Notes: a model not told the origin generated them from the sequence alone. Positions 1-9,100 are shown, counted from the stretch's first letter. The stretch: 64,000 nucleotides of DNA from JAGQVA01 sp033764335 (GCA_033764335.1 JANRJC010000006.1:1-64000), one strand, 5' to 3'. Made by a program: numbers and translations.

Positions 1-6
1 AGAGGT

Positions 7-103
7 CGAATGTTTGTAGCCACGAGGCCCGTTCCCCCTTTTTTTTTCAGGAGTTGCGCCGAAGCGCGCGTGATTGCGAAAGGTTCTTTGTTTCAAACAT
101 TCG
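7..103. repeat. Inverted repeat related to the 15.9-16.1 kb element
   Basis: Arms CGAATGTTTG (7-16) and CAAACATTCG (94-103) are exact reverse complements. The left arm continues as AATGTTTGTAGCC, which also occurs in the terminal repeats of the element at 15897-16105. This looks like a diverged or partial copy of that intergenic family, lying beyond the 3' end of the ATPase gene. No gene is seen in 1-141. Confidence 0.5.
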
Positions 104-141
104 CCTGCGGTCTCAAAACCACAAAGAAATATCCCGCCCCC

Positions 142-1302
142 TTACAGCAACTCCAGCCCCTTGTGCCAGGGCAGCAGGCGGCCGTGTTCGAGTTCGCCTT
201 CTTGCTCTCCGGCATAGACCAGAAACTGGTTTTCCGGCGGGTTGCCCGATAGTTTATGCCAAAGTTTTAGTCCCGAAGTGAGGCGGGAGTTGTAGGTCTG
301 GCTGGATTTGATTTCGATGGCTTTCAGCACTCCGTCCTCCTCCACCAGTAGGTCAATTTCATTATTTTTTTGATCTTGCCAAAACCAGAACTTCGGGCGT
401 TTGCCCGCATTTGTGCGTTTTTTGTACAATTCGACAATGATGGCATTTTCGACAATATTCCCCATATAATGGTGCCGTTCCAACTGGAGGGGTGAGGTGA
501 TGCCCAGCAGATTGCAGAGCAAACCCGTGTCGAAAAAATACAGTTTAGGGGATTTGATAAGCCGTTTATTAAAATTCTCAAAATAGGGTGGCAGTTTAAA
601 AATCAGGTACGATGCCTCCAAAACAGAAATCCAAGCTTTAGCAGTATTCGGTGTCACGCCCGAATCCGTGGCAAGGGAAGCCAGGTTGAGTGGCTGGCCA
701 ACCCTTCCCGCACAGAGCCGCATGAAATTACCAAATGCCGAAATATCACCTACATTTTTCAGCATCCGAACATCCCGTTCGAGGTAGGTCTGAATGTAAC
801 TGTCAAAAAATACTTCCGGTGGCACCGCGATCTCTCCATGAATACCCGGAAAACCGCCCCGCCAAACAAATGCTTCCAAACCGGATGGAGACTGATGAGT
901 CTCCATCTCAAAAATCGAAAGCGGAAGCAGGTTTAATAGGCCTACCCTGCCCGCCAGGGATTGAGTGATATGCTCCATCATCAGGAAGTTTTGCGAACCG
1001 GACAAAACAAAACGGCGGTTTTTGTCAGTGTCCACATAACCTTGCAGGTAATTGAACAGATGGGGCACCCGTTGTGCCTCGTCTAAAATCGCCCCCGTCG
1101 GGAAACTATTGAGAAAACGACGGGGATCCTCCTCCGCCCTGCGGCGGGCATCGGCATCTTCCAGGCTTGCGTAGGGCAAATCGGGGAGGAGATGCCGCAG
1201 CAGCGTGGTTTTCCCGCTTTGCCGGGGTCCACCTAGATAAACCACGGGAAACCAGGTTCGAAAATCCCGGATAGTGGGAGCAATTAGTCGTTGTATTAGC
1301 AT
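142..1302 (-). CDS. AAA ATPase with DUF4143 domain
   Basis: A 386-residue P-loop ATPase of the AAA_14/DUF4143 family. Walker A GPRQSGKTTLL lies near residues 25-35, Walker B AILDEAQ near 71-77 and a sensor-like LSGSQNF near 100-106. The C-terminal half matches the usual DUF4143 pattern, and near residue 320 it carries NEIDLLVE followed by AIEIKSS, a PD-(D/E)XK-like signature. Members of this family are common, often horizontally acquired, and functionally ill-defined; a role as a stress or toxin-like NTPase is only inference. The length is complete for the family. The ATG at 1300-1302 abuts a near-perfect 41-bp palindrome (1302-1342), suggesting autoregulation at the 5' end. It is divergent from the small gene at 1519. 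Confidence 0.9.
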   Translation of the reverse strand: MLIQRLIAPTIRDFRTWFPVVYLGGPRQSGKTTLLRHLLPDLPYASLEDADARRRAEEDPRRFLNSFPTGAILDEAQRVPHLFNYLQGYVDTDKNRRFVLSGSQNFLMMEHITQSLAGRVGLLNLLPLSIFEMETHQSPSGLEAFVWRGGFPGIHGEIAVPPEVFFDSYIQTYLERDVRMLKNVGDISAFGNFMRLCAGRVGQPLNLASLATDSGVTPNTAKAWISVLEASYLIFKLPPYFENFNKRLIKSPKLYFFDTGLLCNLLGITSPLQLERHHYMGNIVENAIIVELYKKRTNAGKRPKFWFWQDQKNNEIDLLVEEDGVLKAIEIKSSQTYNSRLTSGLKLWHKLSGNPPENQFLVYAGEQEGELEHGRLLPWHKGLELL

Positions 1303-1342
1303 TTTTAGTAAATGTGCAATTCAATTGCATATTTACTAAAAA
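1302..1342. promoter_or_regulatory. Palindrome at the ATPase start codon
   Basis: Arms of 20 nt (1302-1321 and 1323-1342) are complementary except for one position, which would be a G-U pair in RNA. The element begins at the ATPase ATG, so it forms either an operator over the promoter or a hairpin in the 5' leader. Its core is TTTAGTAAAT with GCAATT at the centre. Confidence 0.6.
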
Positions 1343-1518
1343 ATATCCGACAAACCCAACAATTTTGCGGGTGCCAACTACGAATGTTAAAAGACGTAAA
1401 CCATCTCCCTGTATCCGCGGCGGCGGCGGGTTACCGAATTATTTTCATTCCGTCCCGAATTTTTTTTTACTTATTCCCCATTACTGCTAAATTGTCAAAA
1501 ATTAAAATTTCAAACAAA

Positions 1519-1866
1519 ATGGAAATAGCAACCCGAACAAGGTGGAAAAATATGCCGATGCCCGAATCTAGGGCCGAGTTATCCCTCAAAAAAAGTTTTA
1601 CTCCCGAGGAGTTTAATCGCCTGAAAAACGGATTGATACCCCGTGAAATGGAGGATAAATGGTTTATTTTCTTTGAAGACAACTATTTATATTTTCACCG
1701 CAGTTGGACGGGTTTTGAAATTTTTCGGATAGAACTCGCCCCTCAGTCCGACGGCTCCGCGACGATTCGCCAAGGTTGGGTAAACCGCGACAAAACGCAG
1801 TACAGCGGCGAAGACCCTGCGGAGGAACTCCGCACGGTGACGTTTCTTCTTGATAAGCTGATTTGA
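1519..1866 (+). CDS. Small conserved hypothetical protein
   Basis: A 115-residue protein. The start at 1519 (MEIATRTRW) was preferred because the upstream in-frame sequence is low-complexity and not protein-like. The segments MPMPESRAELSL, FTPEEFNRLKNGLIPREMEDKWF and YFHRSWTG recall a conserved family of small proteins often found near ADP-ribosylglycohydrolase or macrodomain genes; that recollection could not be checked. There are no membrane segments or signal peptide. The function is unknown. It converges on gluQ with a strong shared hairpin between them. Confidence 0.75.
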   Translation: MEIATRTRWKNMPMPESRAELSLKKSFTPEEFNRLKNGLIPREMEDKWFIFFEDNYLYFHRSWTGFEIFRIELAPQSDGSATIRQGWVNRDKTQYSGEDPAEELRTVTFLLDKLI

Positions 1867-1895
1867 ACCACTTTCCGTCGGTTGTTAGCTTTTGT

Positions 1896-1949
1896 ACCCC
1901 CTTCCGTCTGCCGTCCCCCTTGTAAGGGGGACGGCAGACGGAAGGGGGT
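1896..1949. terminator. Bidirectional hairpin between convergent genes
   Basis: A perfect 26-bp inverted repeat (1896-1921 and 1924-1949) with a 2-nt centre sits between the convergent ends of the 1519 gene and gluQ. The arm begins ACCCCCTTCCGTCTGCCG. There is no clear U-tract, but position and stem strength suit a bidirectional terminator or a mobile palindrome. The hairpin at 16146-16200 shares the CCCCTTCCG arm ends and CCCCTT/AAGGGG core. Confidence 0.65.
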
Positions 1950-2816
1950 TCAAAATAGAAACTCCGCTGCGGTGGTAAATTCGCGCTCCGCGTGACCGAG
2001 TATTTTTGCGGCTTCGCGGAACACTGCCGATGGGCCTTTTCCCGCCGACCGCATTTCTTTCAGGGAAAAAGAACCCGCTGACTTGGAAAGTTTGCGGCCC
2101 TCATTGTCTGTAAGCAGGGCATGGTGATAAAAACGGGTGTGGGCGAAGGCGTTTTCCGGGAAAAAACGAGCCAGAAACAATTGAGCCGCCGTCGAGTCGG
2201 CCAGATCTTCGCCCCTTACGATCAGGTTGATTCCGTTGTGGATGTCTTCCCAAACCGAAACAATCTGATAGGCAGGAATACCGTCCTTGCGCCGAATCAC
2301 AAAATCGCGCATCCTTTCGTAAAGATTTACCGACTTATTTCCCTGGAAAAAATCGTCCCAGTGGATTAGTGTCTTCGGCGGCGTAAGCAAACGCCAGGCG
2401 GTTTCGGGTTGGAAAAGGGGAATCGCTGCCTCGCGGCAGGTGCCGATATATTGCCCGCCGGAGGTTTGGATTTGGGAACGCGAACATACGCAGCCAAACA
2501 CGTTTCCGCCCTGTGCGGCGATCTGCTCAAGGGCTGCTTGGTATTCGTCGCGACGGTTTTGCTGGGAGTAATTTTTGCGGTGATCCTCCGGCCCGGAAGG
2601 CCCGTAATCGTAATCGAGGCCCAGCCATTCGAGCGTGCGGAAAATGTCTTCAAGGTATTCTTCACGCATCCGTGGCGCGTCAAGGTCGTCAATCCGCAGC
2701 CAGAGTTTGCCGCCTGCGCGACGGGTAAGCACCCAGGTGAGGACAAAGTTCAACCCGTTGCCGAGGTGGAGAAAACCGCTAGGCGTCGGTGCCAGTCTGC
2801 TGACAATTTTTTCCAT
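1950..2816 (-). CDS. gluQ: Glutamyl-Q tRNA(Asp) synthetase-like protein
   Basis: A class I glutamyl-tRNA-synthetase-like protein without the anticodon-binding domain, expected to attach glutamate to queuosine in tRNA(Asp). The start MEKIVSRLAPTPSGFLHLGN carries the HIGH-type signature (HLGN), and KLSKS near residue 250 replaces KMSKS. Cysteines in CVCS and YIGTC fit the zinc site of the YadB family. At 288 residues it has the family length. An in-frame codon at 2835-2837 is possible, but 2816 puts the class I signature at the usual distance. The gene overlaps the end of the upstream oxidoreductase by 67 nt, so the two are probably co-transcribed. Confidence 0.9.
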   Translation of the reverse strand: MEKIVSRLAPTPSGFLHLGNGLNFVLTWVLTRRAGGKLWLRIDDLDAPRMREEYLEDIFRTLEWLGLDYDYGPSGPEDHRKNYSQQNRRDEYQAALEQIAAQGGNVFGCVCSRSQIQTSGGQYIGTCREAAIPLFQPETAWRLLTPPKTLIHWDDFFQGNKSVNLYERMRDFVIRRKDGIPAYQIVSVWEDIHNGINLIVRGEDLADSTAAQLFLARFFPENAFAHTRFYHHALLTDNEGRKLSKSAGSFSLKEMRSAGKGPSAVFREAAKILGHAEREFTTAAEFLF

Positions 2817-4243
2817 GCTATAATTCCGCTCAAACATGCCCCCGGAATGCCCTGACCGGGATAAACACTGTCACCGCAAATATACGCACCCTCGCGATTT
2901 AACCGCGCATCAATCATCTGCCAGGGTTTGATCCGGAGGTATTGCGGGTAACCGCCGACAAAACCCCATTTGCGACCGGTCCATTTTTCCCACGATTTCT
3001 GAGTGGAGGAATGGACATACAGTAAGTCTTCCCTGCGGATAAATCCGCGTTTTTCGAGCAAATCCAACACTTCTTCCTGTACCGTTTCTTTATTTTCTAC
3101 CTGCTGCTCTCCGGGGTTGGGCAAATGAAACGAAACGGACCCGACCACTTGGCCCGGCTCACAACGAATAGTATCTTCCGGATCGCTCAGGCTCAGAAAA
3201 ATGCTGCGCGCCTGGGTAAAAGAAAACGGCTTTTCCAGGTGTATCTGGTGATGCAGGCTTTCAAATTCGCGGAACCTTTTTGCCGCAAACCCCAGGGAAA
3301 AAGCACTGTTGAGCGAGGCAGAAGGCATCACTTTTTTAGCATATTTTTTTGTCAGCACGGGGTCATCAAACAAAGCCAGAGTGTTGTTGATAGGAAGAGA
3401 AGAAATGAGTTTGGCCGTTTTGTATTCGCCTTTTTTCGATTGGACGATATAACCTCCTTTTACCCGGGAAACCTTCTCCACCGGGTTGCGCAACTCGATT
3501 TTACCGCCCCGCGACTCGATATAGCCTGTGAGAGATTCTACCAGTTTGATCATACCGCCGGGGACGTAAAAGTTGGAAAATAACGTATAACACAAAGCCG
3601 TAGCACCAAACAATACATTCACTTCTTCGAGGTAGTTCTGAGCGGTGATTAGGAGTTGTTCGTTGACAAAGTCCACAAAGTCCGGGTTTTGATCCAGCCC
3701 ATATTTGCGGAGAAGATCCCCTACGGATGGGTAAGCCAGGGCAGCAAAACGAAGCTGAGCAGGGCGAAAATTACGCACCATATCCAAAATATCATTCAGC
3801 GAAGAAGGCGGAAATGCGCGTTGTTGAAGAGAAGTTTGCCAGACAAAAAGACTAATCCGGTAACAATACTCCCAGAAAGGCCGTTGGCCTTTGGGGCCGA
3901 AAACCCGTTCGGCCTCGGCAATCCACAGATCCAAGTCCGGATACCGGGTAATCACACGACCGTCGCGCAGATAAACCAACATAGGAGTTTCCAGCTTTTT
4001 TATCGGAACTGAAATTCCCGTTTTTTCCAAAAGAAAATGTACCGGCATGCCCGGATCGAGGCCTACCAGCGTAGTGGCCCCGCTTTCAAACCAAAAATGT
4101 TTGCGCGGATACGAAGAAGAACAGCCTCCAGGCAACCAATTCTGCTCCAAAATCGTAACAGGATAGCCGTCACAAGCCAATAACGCCGCAGCCGTTAATC
4201 CCGCCATTCCACTTCCGATTACCAGTATTTCTGTATTTTGCAT
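2750..4243 (-). CDS. FAD-dependent oxidoreductase, carotenoid isomerase/desaturase-like
   Basis: A 497-residue flavin amine oxidase-type protein. The N-terminal dinucleotide fold is VIGSGMAGLTAAALLA (residues 7-22), followed by the ribose-binding acidic residue in ILEQNWLPGGCSSS. The C-terminal FAD motif is GAYICGDSVYPGQGIPG with LSGIIAWKKL, typical of CrtI/CrtISO/RetSat enzymes. The substrate cannot be told from sequence; a carotenoid or another polyene is likely. No other carotenoid gene is in the window. The last 67 nt encode gluQ residues in another frame, which is unusual because the conserved FAD motif ends shortly before the overlap. Confidence 0.88.
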   Translation of the reverse strand: MQNTEILVIGSGMAGLTAAALLACDGYPVTILEQNWLPGGCSSSYPRKHFWFESGATTLVGLDPGMPVHFLLEKTGISVPIKKLETPMLVYLRDGRVITRYPDLDLWIAEAERVFGPKGQRPFWEYCYRISLFVWQTSLQQRAFPPSSLNDILDMVRNFRPAQLRFAALAYPSVGDLLRKYGLDQNPDFVDFVNEQLLITAQNYLEEVNVLFGATALCYTLFSNFYVPGGMIKLVESLTGYIESRGGKIELRNPVEKVSRVKGGYIVQSKKGEYKTAKLISSLPINNTLALFDDPVLTKKYAKKVMPSASLNSAFSLGFAAKRFREFESLHHQIHLEKPFSFTQARSIFLSLSDPEDTIRCEPGQVVGSVSFHLPNPGEQQVENKETVQEEVLDLLEKRGFIRREDLLYVHSSTQKSWEKWTGRKWGFVGGYPQYLRIKPWQMIDARLNREGAYICGDSVYPGQGIPGACLSGIIAWKKLSADWHRRLAVFSTSATG

Positions 4244-4473
4244 GCTCTTATAAATGAGACTCAGGTATTATTTTGTTTAAGTTTTGGGGATAAAAAATTA
4301 AACAAAAAGACCCCAGAATTGTTTGTAAGCATAAACCCAATATTTTTACCCCCGTCATACAGGCGACATTTGACGAAAGAAGTAAAAGGTAGTTTTGAGG
4401 TAATTATCGGATTGAACATTTTGGTTATGTTGCCGTTTGTTGTAATGAATTCTTTAACCCTTAATAATAATAA

Positions 4474-5199
4474 ATGAAACCGAACGAAACTTTGTGGAAC
4501 AGCCCGTCTTTAAACGGGAAAGGTCATAACGGCCACCACACAGGGAAACACGGGACTTATCATGACGAGATTGGCGACAACCACGTGGCCACTTCCGTAG
4601 ATACGCCACTTCGCCCTGACGCCTTTGCGCTGAGTGATGAGCAGAAGATTGAGAAAATAGCGTCTCATTTCCGCGAAATTATGGAAACATTGGGCCTCGA
4701 TCTCAGCGATGACAGCCTCAGCGGCACGCCCCGTCGTGTCGCCAAGATGTATGTAAAAGAAATTTTCAGCGGTTTAAACCCCGACAATAAACCGGATGTA
4801 AAACTTTTTGAAAATAAATACCAGTACCGGGAAATGCTGGTCGAAAAAGACATTACGTTTTACTCCAACTGCGAACACCACTTTGTACCGATTTACGGTC
4901 GCGCCCATGTAGCCTATATGAGTGGAGGAAAAGTCGTAGGGCTTTCCAAACTCAACCGGATTGTGCAATACTTTGCCCGTCGTCCTCAGGTGCAGGAGCG
5001 CATGACCCGGCAGATTGCCGAGGAATTGAAAAAAGCATTAGGAACACAAGACGTAGCCGTTATCATTGACGCAAATCACCATTGTGTATCGTCTCGGGGC
5101 GTAAATGATGTCAACAGCAGTACCATTACCGCAGAATATTCGGGAAAATTCAAAAATCCTGAAACCCGGAAGGAGCTTTTGCAGTATTTATCTATGTAG
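4474..5199 (+). CDS. folE: GTP cyclohydrolase I
   Basis: Converts GTP to dihydroneopterin triphosphate, the first step of tetrahydrofolate or tetrahydrobiopterin synthesis. At 241 residues it has a 45-residue polar, His/Gly-rich N-terminal extension before the conserved core. Zinc and catalytic residues are visible in SNCEHHFVP (near residues 130-138) and HHCVSSRG (near 201-208), and GLSKLNRIV and RPQVQERMT are standard. This is the classical FolE fold, not FolE2. The reading frame ends in six tandem TAG codons (5197-5214), followed by an intrinsic terminator. Confidence 0.97.
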   Translation: MKPNETLWNSPSLNGKGHNGHHTGKHGTYHDEIGDNHVATSVDTPLRPDAFALSDEQKIEKIASHFREIMETLGLDLSDDSLSGTPRRVAKMYVKEIFSGLNPDNKPDVKLFENKYQYREMLVEKDITFYSNCEHHFVPIYGRAHVAYMSGGKVVGLSKLNRIVQYFARRPQVQERMTRQIAEELKKALGTQDVAVIIDANHHCVSSRGVNDVNSSTITAEYSGKFKNPETRKELLQYLSM

Positions 5200-5214
5200 T
5201 AGTAGTAGTAGTAG
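5197..5214 (+). repeat. (TAG)6 microsatellite forming tandem stops
   Basis: Six uninterrupted TAG triplets begin with the folE stop codon. The run is in frame, so every unit is a stop. It is a slippage-prone simple repeat of no evident function. Confidence 0.9.
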
Positions 5215-5231
5215 TTTTAATAGATCATTAG

Positions 5232-5257
5232 CGCGGAGTTTTACTCCGCGTTTTTTT
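5232..5257 (+). terminator. Intrinsic terminator after folE
   Basis: Stem CGCGGAGT (5232-5239) pairs with ACTCCGCG (5243-5250) across a TTT loop and is followed by seven T residues (5251-5257). Confidence 0.9.
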
Positions 5258-5267
5258 ATTTTGCCGC

Positions 5268-6122
5268 ATGGATATTCGATACCTGCTAGTGGCCATGATT
5301 TTGGGGGTGATTTTCCCCATTGGGCACGAAATCACCTTTCTGGTAAAATATTTTATCATGCTGCTGCTGTTTTTTTCCTTCCGGGAAATCAGCTATAACA
5401 AGGATATTTTCCACCCGCTTCAAATCTGGCTGTTGGTATTTTTTCTGAGTATTCCACTCGTCTGGTATATAATCGTGCGCAATTGGTCGGAGACCTACGC
5501 CCTCGCCGGTTTTGTGATGGCGATCCAGCCTACGGCCTCGGTGGCTCCTGTGATCATGGGTTATCTCAAAGGCAAACTGGAACCCGTTACCCTGGCGATT
5601 CTCACCACCAACTGCGCTACTGCACTTTATCTTCCAATTGTATTGCCGATGATCATTCCGGCTTCAGAGGGCGTTACGACACCAGATATTTTGGCTTCGG
5701 TATTGATTGTGATCCTTGTCCCGCTGTTTCTCGCGATTTTGGTGCGAACCGTTTTTCCGGTTTTCAACGAAAAACTCAACGCATTTAACCGGATTTCTTT
5801 TTACCTGTTTCTGCTCAACGTATATATCGCCATCGCTGAAGCCACCCATTTTATCCGCTTTGAAAGCACGGCAGGATTGGGAGAAATCCTCGGGATCGGA
5901 GTAGTCGCCGTCATAATTTTCAGCATCAGTATGCTGCTGGGGACTTTGGCCGGAGGCAAGACCCTGCAAGCCGAAGGCAGCATGGCGTTAGGCAGGAAAA
6001 ATACTATTTTCGGCATCTGGCTCGGGCTTACCTATATGTCGCCGCTGGTTGCACTGGGGCCTATGTTGTATATTCTGGTGCAAAATGCTTATCACTCTTT
6101 CCTCATTTCGCGGGTAAAGTGA
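5268..6122 (+). CDS. BASS (bile acid:sodium symporter) family transporter
   Basis: A 284-residue hydrophobic protein with roughly nine to ten predicted membrane helices. Features are typical of the bile acid:Na+ symporter superfamily: a central TTNCATALYLPIVLPM segment and the C-terminal ALGRKNTIFGIWLGL helix followed by GPMLYILVQNAYHS. Such proteins transport organic anions with sodium, but the substrate cannot be inferred. The ATG at 5268 directly follows the folE terminator, so it is transcribed separately. The reading frame is intact. Confidence 0.85.
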   Translation: MDIRYLLVAMILGVIFPIGHEITFLVKYFIMLLLFFSFREISYNKDIFHPLQIWLLVFFLSIPLVWYIIVRNWSETYALAGFVMAIQPTASVAPVIMGYLKGKLEPVTLAILTTNCATALYLPIVLPMIIPASEGVTTPDILASVLIVILVPLFLAILVRTVFPVFNEKLNAFNRISFYLFLLNVYIAIAEATHFIRFESTAGLGEILGIGVVAVIIFSISMLLGTLAGGKTLQAEGSMALGRKNTIFGIWLGLTYMSPLVALGPMLYILVQNAYHSFLISRVK

Positions 6123-6231
6123 GATAAATCATTCCTCCTCCACCGGAAATATTTGTACCTTAGAGAAATCCTATTTTACCCAAAATTGTTTTCCTTTGTT
6201 TGGACAAAGTGAATTCAAAATTACCGGAACA

Positions 6232-8619
6232 ATGAACCATTATTATAAACTTTTCTCGCATACACTCCTTCATTCAGCCCTTTTTTTCCTGTGTTTTTTT
6301 GCTCTTTCCGACGTTTTTGGGCAAAAATTTACCCAGACCATCCGGGGGCATGTATCCGATCATGCTTCCGGACATCCGATAATTGAAGCCATTATCAGCC
6401 TGAAAGACCTGCCCGATTTTTTGCCGGTTACTTCGGATGAAAACGGGCTGTTTCGCATGGAAAATGTTCCCGCCGGAAGGCATATTGTGAAAGTAGCCAA
6501 ACCCGGTTTTGCCGATTATACCTACCCCGACCTTGAGTTGAATGCCGGCAAAGAGGTCGTACTGGAAGTACAGATGGAAGAAAAAATCTACGAGGCCGAG
6601 GCCGTCGAAATCACCGCAGGCAATATTCACGACATCGGCAGAGTCAGCACGCGGGTATTCACCGTCGAAGAAACCAAACGTTATGCCGCTGTGTATTTTG
6701 ATCCGGCTCGGATGGCTGCGAGTTATCCCGGTGTGGTTCAGGGCAATGACCAGGCCAATCACCTCGTGGTGCGCGGCAACAGCCCCAACGGAGTGCTCTG
6801 GCGCATGGAAGGGGTGGACATTGTCAATCCCAACCACCTGACCAATGCCGGAACCTTTACCGACCGGCTGACCCAGGCCGGAGGCGGAACCATTATCCTC
6901 AGCACCCAGTTGCTCACCGAATCGAGTTTCAGCACCGGAGCCTTCGGCCCTCAGTTTGGCAACGCACTTTCCGGCGTGTTTGACATTCACCTACGGAAAG
7001 GAAACGAAGAAAAATACGAATTTACCGGTCAGGCAGGCCTCATAGGGATTGACCTCGCCGCAGAAGGGCCTTTGAGCAAAGCCAGCCGCAGTTCTTTTCT
7101 CGTCAATTACCGCTATTCTACCGTCGGTCTGCTTTCGCAGATGGGTATTTCCTTCGGAGACGAAGAAATTGCCTTTCAGGACCTTTCGTTTAACCTTTCC
7201 CTTCCCACCAAAAACTTCGGCAATTTCACCCTTTTTGGGATCGGCGGCCTCAGCAGCAACTTCTTCCGCGCTCCCCGAGATACCATCCGCGATCAAAAAG
7301 ACCGGTTTGACATTGATTTCCACTCCAATATGGGAGCGGGAGGCATTACCCACACCCTGCTTTTAGGCGAAAAATCCCTGCTCAAAAGCGTTGTAGCCGT
7401 ATCGGCCATAGACAGCGACCGCGAAGGGTTTTTCCTTCCCGACCTGCAAACCCGCCTTCAGTCCGAAGGCGACCGGCAGACACAGGTGCGGTTTTCGGCG
7501 ACTACCGCTTTTACCCACAAACTACGAGCAGCCACCACCTTGCAGGCAGGTATTTTCCTCAATCGGCTGGGCTACGAAATGTCCAGCATCTCCCGACCTC
7601 CGGGAAGTACCGATGACTTTAAAACCCTCGTGAACAATACCGGAACTTATACCCTGCTGCAACCTTATGCCCGGATCGAACACAATTTTACCCCTTCCCT
7701 CAACTTTACCGCCGGGGTTCATAGCATGATATTTTTGTTCAATAACAGCCGTTCTCTGGAGCCGAGGCTTTCGCTCAACTGGCAGGCGAGTCTGCGTCAA
7801 TCCCTGCGGCTGGCCTATGGGCTTCACAGTCAGCTACAACTGCCCGGCACGTATTTTTCCACCTCGCCCGAAAATCCGGATATCCTACCCAACCGAAATC
7901 TGGGTTTTACCAAAGCCCATCATATCGTGCTGAGTTTTAATCATCAGCTGAGTGAAAACCTGGTGTTGCGGCTGGAGCCCTATTACCAGCACCTGTACAA
8001 TGTGCCGATTATCAACCAAACGACCAGCACCTATTCGGTGTTGAATTTGGTCGAAGGATATACGCCCGATTCGCTGGAAAATGCCGGAACGGGACGGAAT
8101 TACGGCCTCGAATTTTCCGTCGAAAAATACCTGAGCAAAAATTATTATTACTTGTTTAGTGGCTCTTTGTATGAGTCCAAATACACCGCCGGCGACGGCG
8201 TGGAAAGAGACACCCGGTTTAATGGAAATTATGTTTTCAGCCTCACCGGCGGAAGAGAATTTGACCGAATCACCAAAAAGAACAAAAATAAAGTCCTGGG
8301 GCTAAATATGCGCCTGATTTATCAGGGAGGATTTCGCGCCATGCCGATAGATACCGCTGCTTCCGCCGTGGCGTTTACGACTGTTTTTGATGAAACCGAA
8401 GGTTTTTCCGAGCGATTACCCGACTACTTCCGCGCCGATCTGCGAATCACCTTTAAACGCAATCGGCAAAATTACACCCGCACGTTCGGCATTGACATTC
8501 AGAATGTTACTAACAGCAAAAACATCGCCTTCCAGACTTACGATACCTACCTGAAACAAATTGTAACCAAATACCAGTTGGGAATCATCCCGTTGCTCAG
8601 TTACCGAATCGAATTTTAA
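6232..8619 (+). CDS. TonB-dependent receptor with carboxypeptidase-like N-domain
   Basis: A 795-residue outer-membrane receptor. A signal peptide ends near VFGQ (residue 30). A CarboxypepD_reg-like domain follows (TIRGHVSDHASGHPIIEAII), then a plug with NHLVVRGNSPNGVLWRMEG, then a beta-barrel ending in an aromatic-terminated strand (SYRIEF). The ATG at 6232 was chosen because the signal peptide starts there. There is no SusD-like partner, so it is not a canonical Sus system and the ligand is unknown. A TMEM220-like gene follows after 5 nt, probably co-transcribed. Confidence 0.92.
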   Translation: MNHYYKLFSHTLLHSALFFLCFFALSDVFGQKFTQTIRGHVSDHASGHPIIEAIISLKDLPDFLPVTSDENGLFRMENVPAGRHIVKVAKPGFADYTYPDLELNAGKEVVLEVQMEEKIYEAEAVEITAGNIHDIGRVSTRVFTVEETKRYAAVYFDPARMAASYPGVVQGNDQANHLVVRGNSPNGVLWRMEGVDIVNPNHLTNAGTFTDRLTQAGGGTIILSTQLLTESSFSTGAFGPQFGNALSGVFDIHLRKGNEEKYEFTGQAGLIGIDLAAEGPLSKASRSSFLVNYRYSTVGLLSQMGISFGDEEIAFQDLSFNLSLPTKNFGNFTLFGIGGLSSNFFRAPRDTIRDQKDRFDIDFHSNMGAGGITHTLLLGEKSLLKSVVAVSAIDSDREGFFLPDLQTRLQSEGDRQTQVRFSATTAFTHKLRAATTLQAGIFLNRLGYEMSSISRPPGSTDDFKTLVNNTGTYTLLQPYARIEHNFTPSLNFTAGVHSMIFLFNNSRSLEPRLSLNWQASLRQSLRLAYGLHSQLQLPGTYFSTSPENPDILPNRNLGFTKAHHIVLSFNHQLSENLVLRLEPYYQHLYNVPIINQTTSTYSVLNLVEGYTPDSLENAGTGRNYGLEFSVEKYLSKNYYYLFSGSLYESKYTAGDGVERDTRFNGNYVFSLTGGREFDRITKKNKNKVLGLNMRLIYQGGFRAMPIDTAASAVAFTTVFDETEGFSERLPDYFRADLRITFKRNRQNYTRTFGIDIQNVTNSKNIAFQTYDTYLKQIVTKYQLGIIPLLSYRIEF

Positions 8620-8624
8620 CTGTT

Positions 8625-8990
8625 ATGAAAGTCGCAAACATTTTTCTCACCGCATTATTTGCCCTTTTTACCGTCGTCCAGTTTAATGACCCGGACGCCT
8701 GGGCATGGATTATTTTTTACCTCTTTATCACCGCCCTCTTTGGGCTGGCTGTCGCGGGAAAATATTACAAACCTGCGGTATGGGTCGGTTTGGCGGCCTG
8801 CGTCATCGGAGCCGTTTTCCATGCGGTAGGTGCTTACGAGTTCCTGACCAATAAAGACGGAATCGCCTTCAGCGAAGGCATGTCCAATGCCTACCCCTAT
8901 ATCGAAAAAGCGAGAGAATTTGGGGGGCTGGTGATCAGTTTTGGGGCAATGGTTTTTCTGTATATGCAGTTGCCCAAAACAAGGAGTTAA
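8625..8990 (+). CDS. TMEM220-like membrane protein
   Basis: A 121-residue integral membrane protein with four predicted helices. The N-terminal helix followed by VVQFNDPDAWAWIIFY is the hallmark of the transmembrane 220 family, which is widespread and uncharacterised. It follows the TonB receptor by 5 nt. A hairpin downstream (8996-9021) probably ends the transcript. Confidence 0.85.
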   Translation: MKVANIFLTALFALFTVVQFNDPDAWAWIIFYLFITALFGLAVAGKYYKPAVWVGLAACVIGAVFHAVGAYEFLTNKDGIAFSEGMSNAYPYIEKAREFGGLVISFGAMVFLYMQLPKTRS

Positions 8991-8995
8991 AAAAA

Positions 8996-9021
8996 ACTGT
9001 CCCGGCGAAAGCCAGGACAGT
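8996..9021 (+). terminator. Hairpin downstream of the TMEM220-like gene
   Basis: ACTGTCC and GGACAGT form the outer stem, extended by GGC/GCC around a GAAA loop with one mismatch. An A-run precedes it, but the T-content after it is weak, so efficiency on the + strand is uncertain. Confidence 0.55.
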
Positions 9022-9100
9022 CACGTTTCATTTACCCTACATTTCAAAAATCATTCTAACAAAAACCGCCGTAGAATGCAATTTGAATGAGGATGAATAA

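Noticed and set aside
4238..4477. A 79-codon frame ending in ATGA overlap with folE
   Set aside because: It starts inside the divergent oxidoreductase gene, has no recognisable domain and covers an AT-rich gap. The overlap is probably chance.
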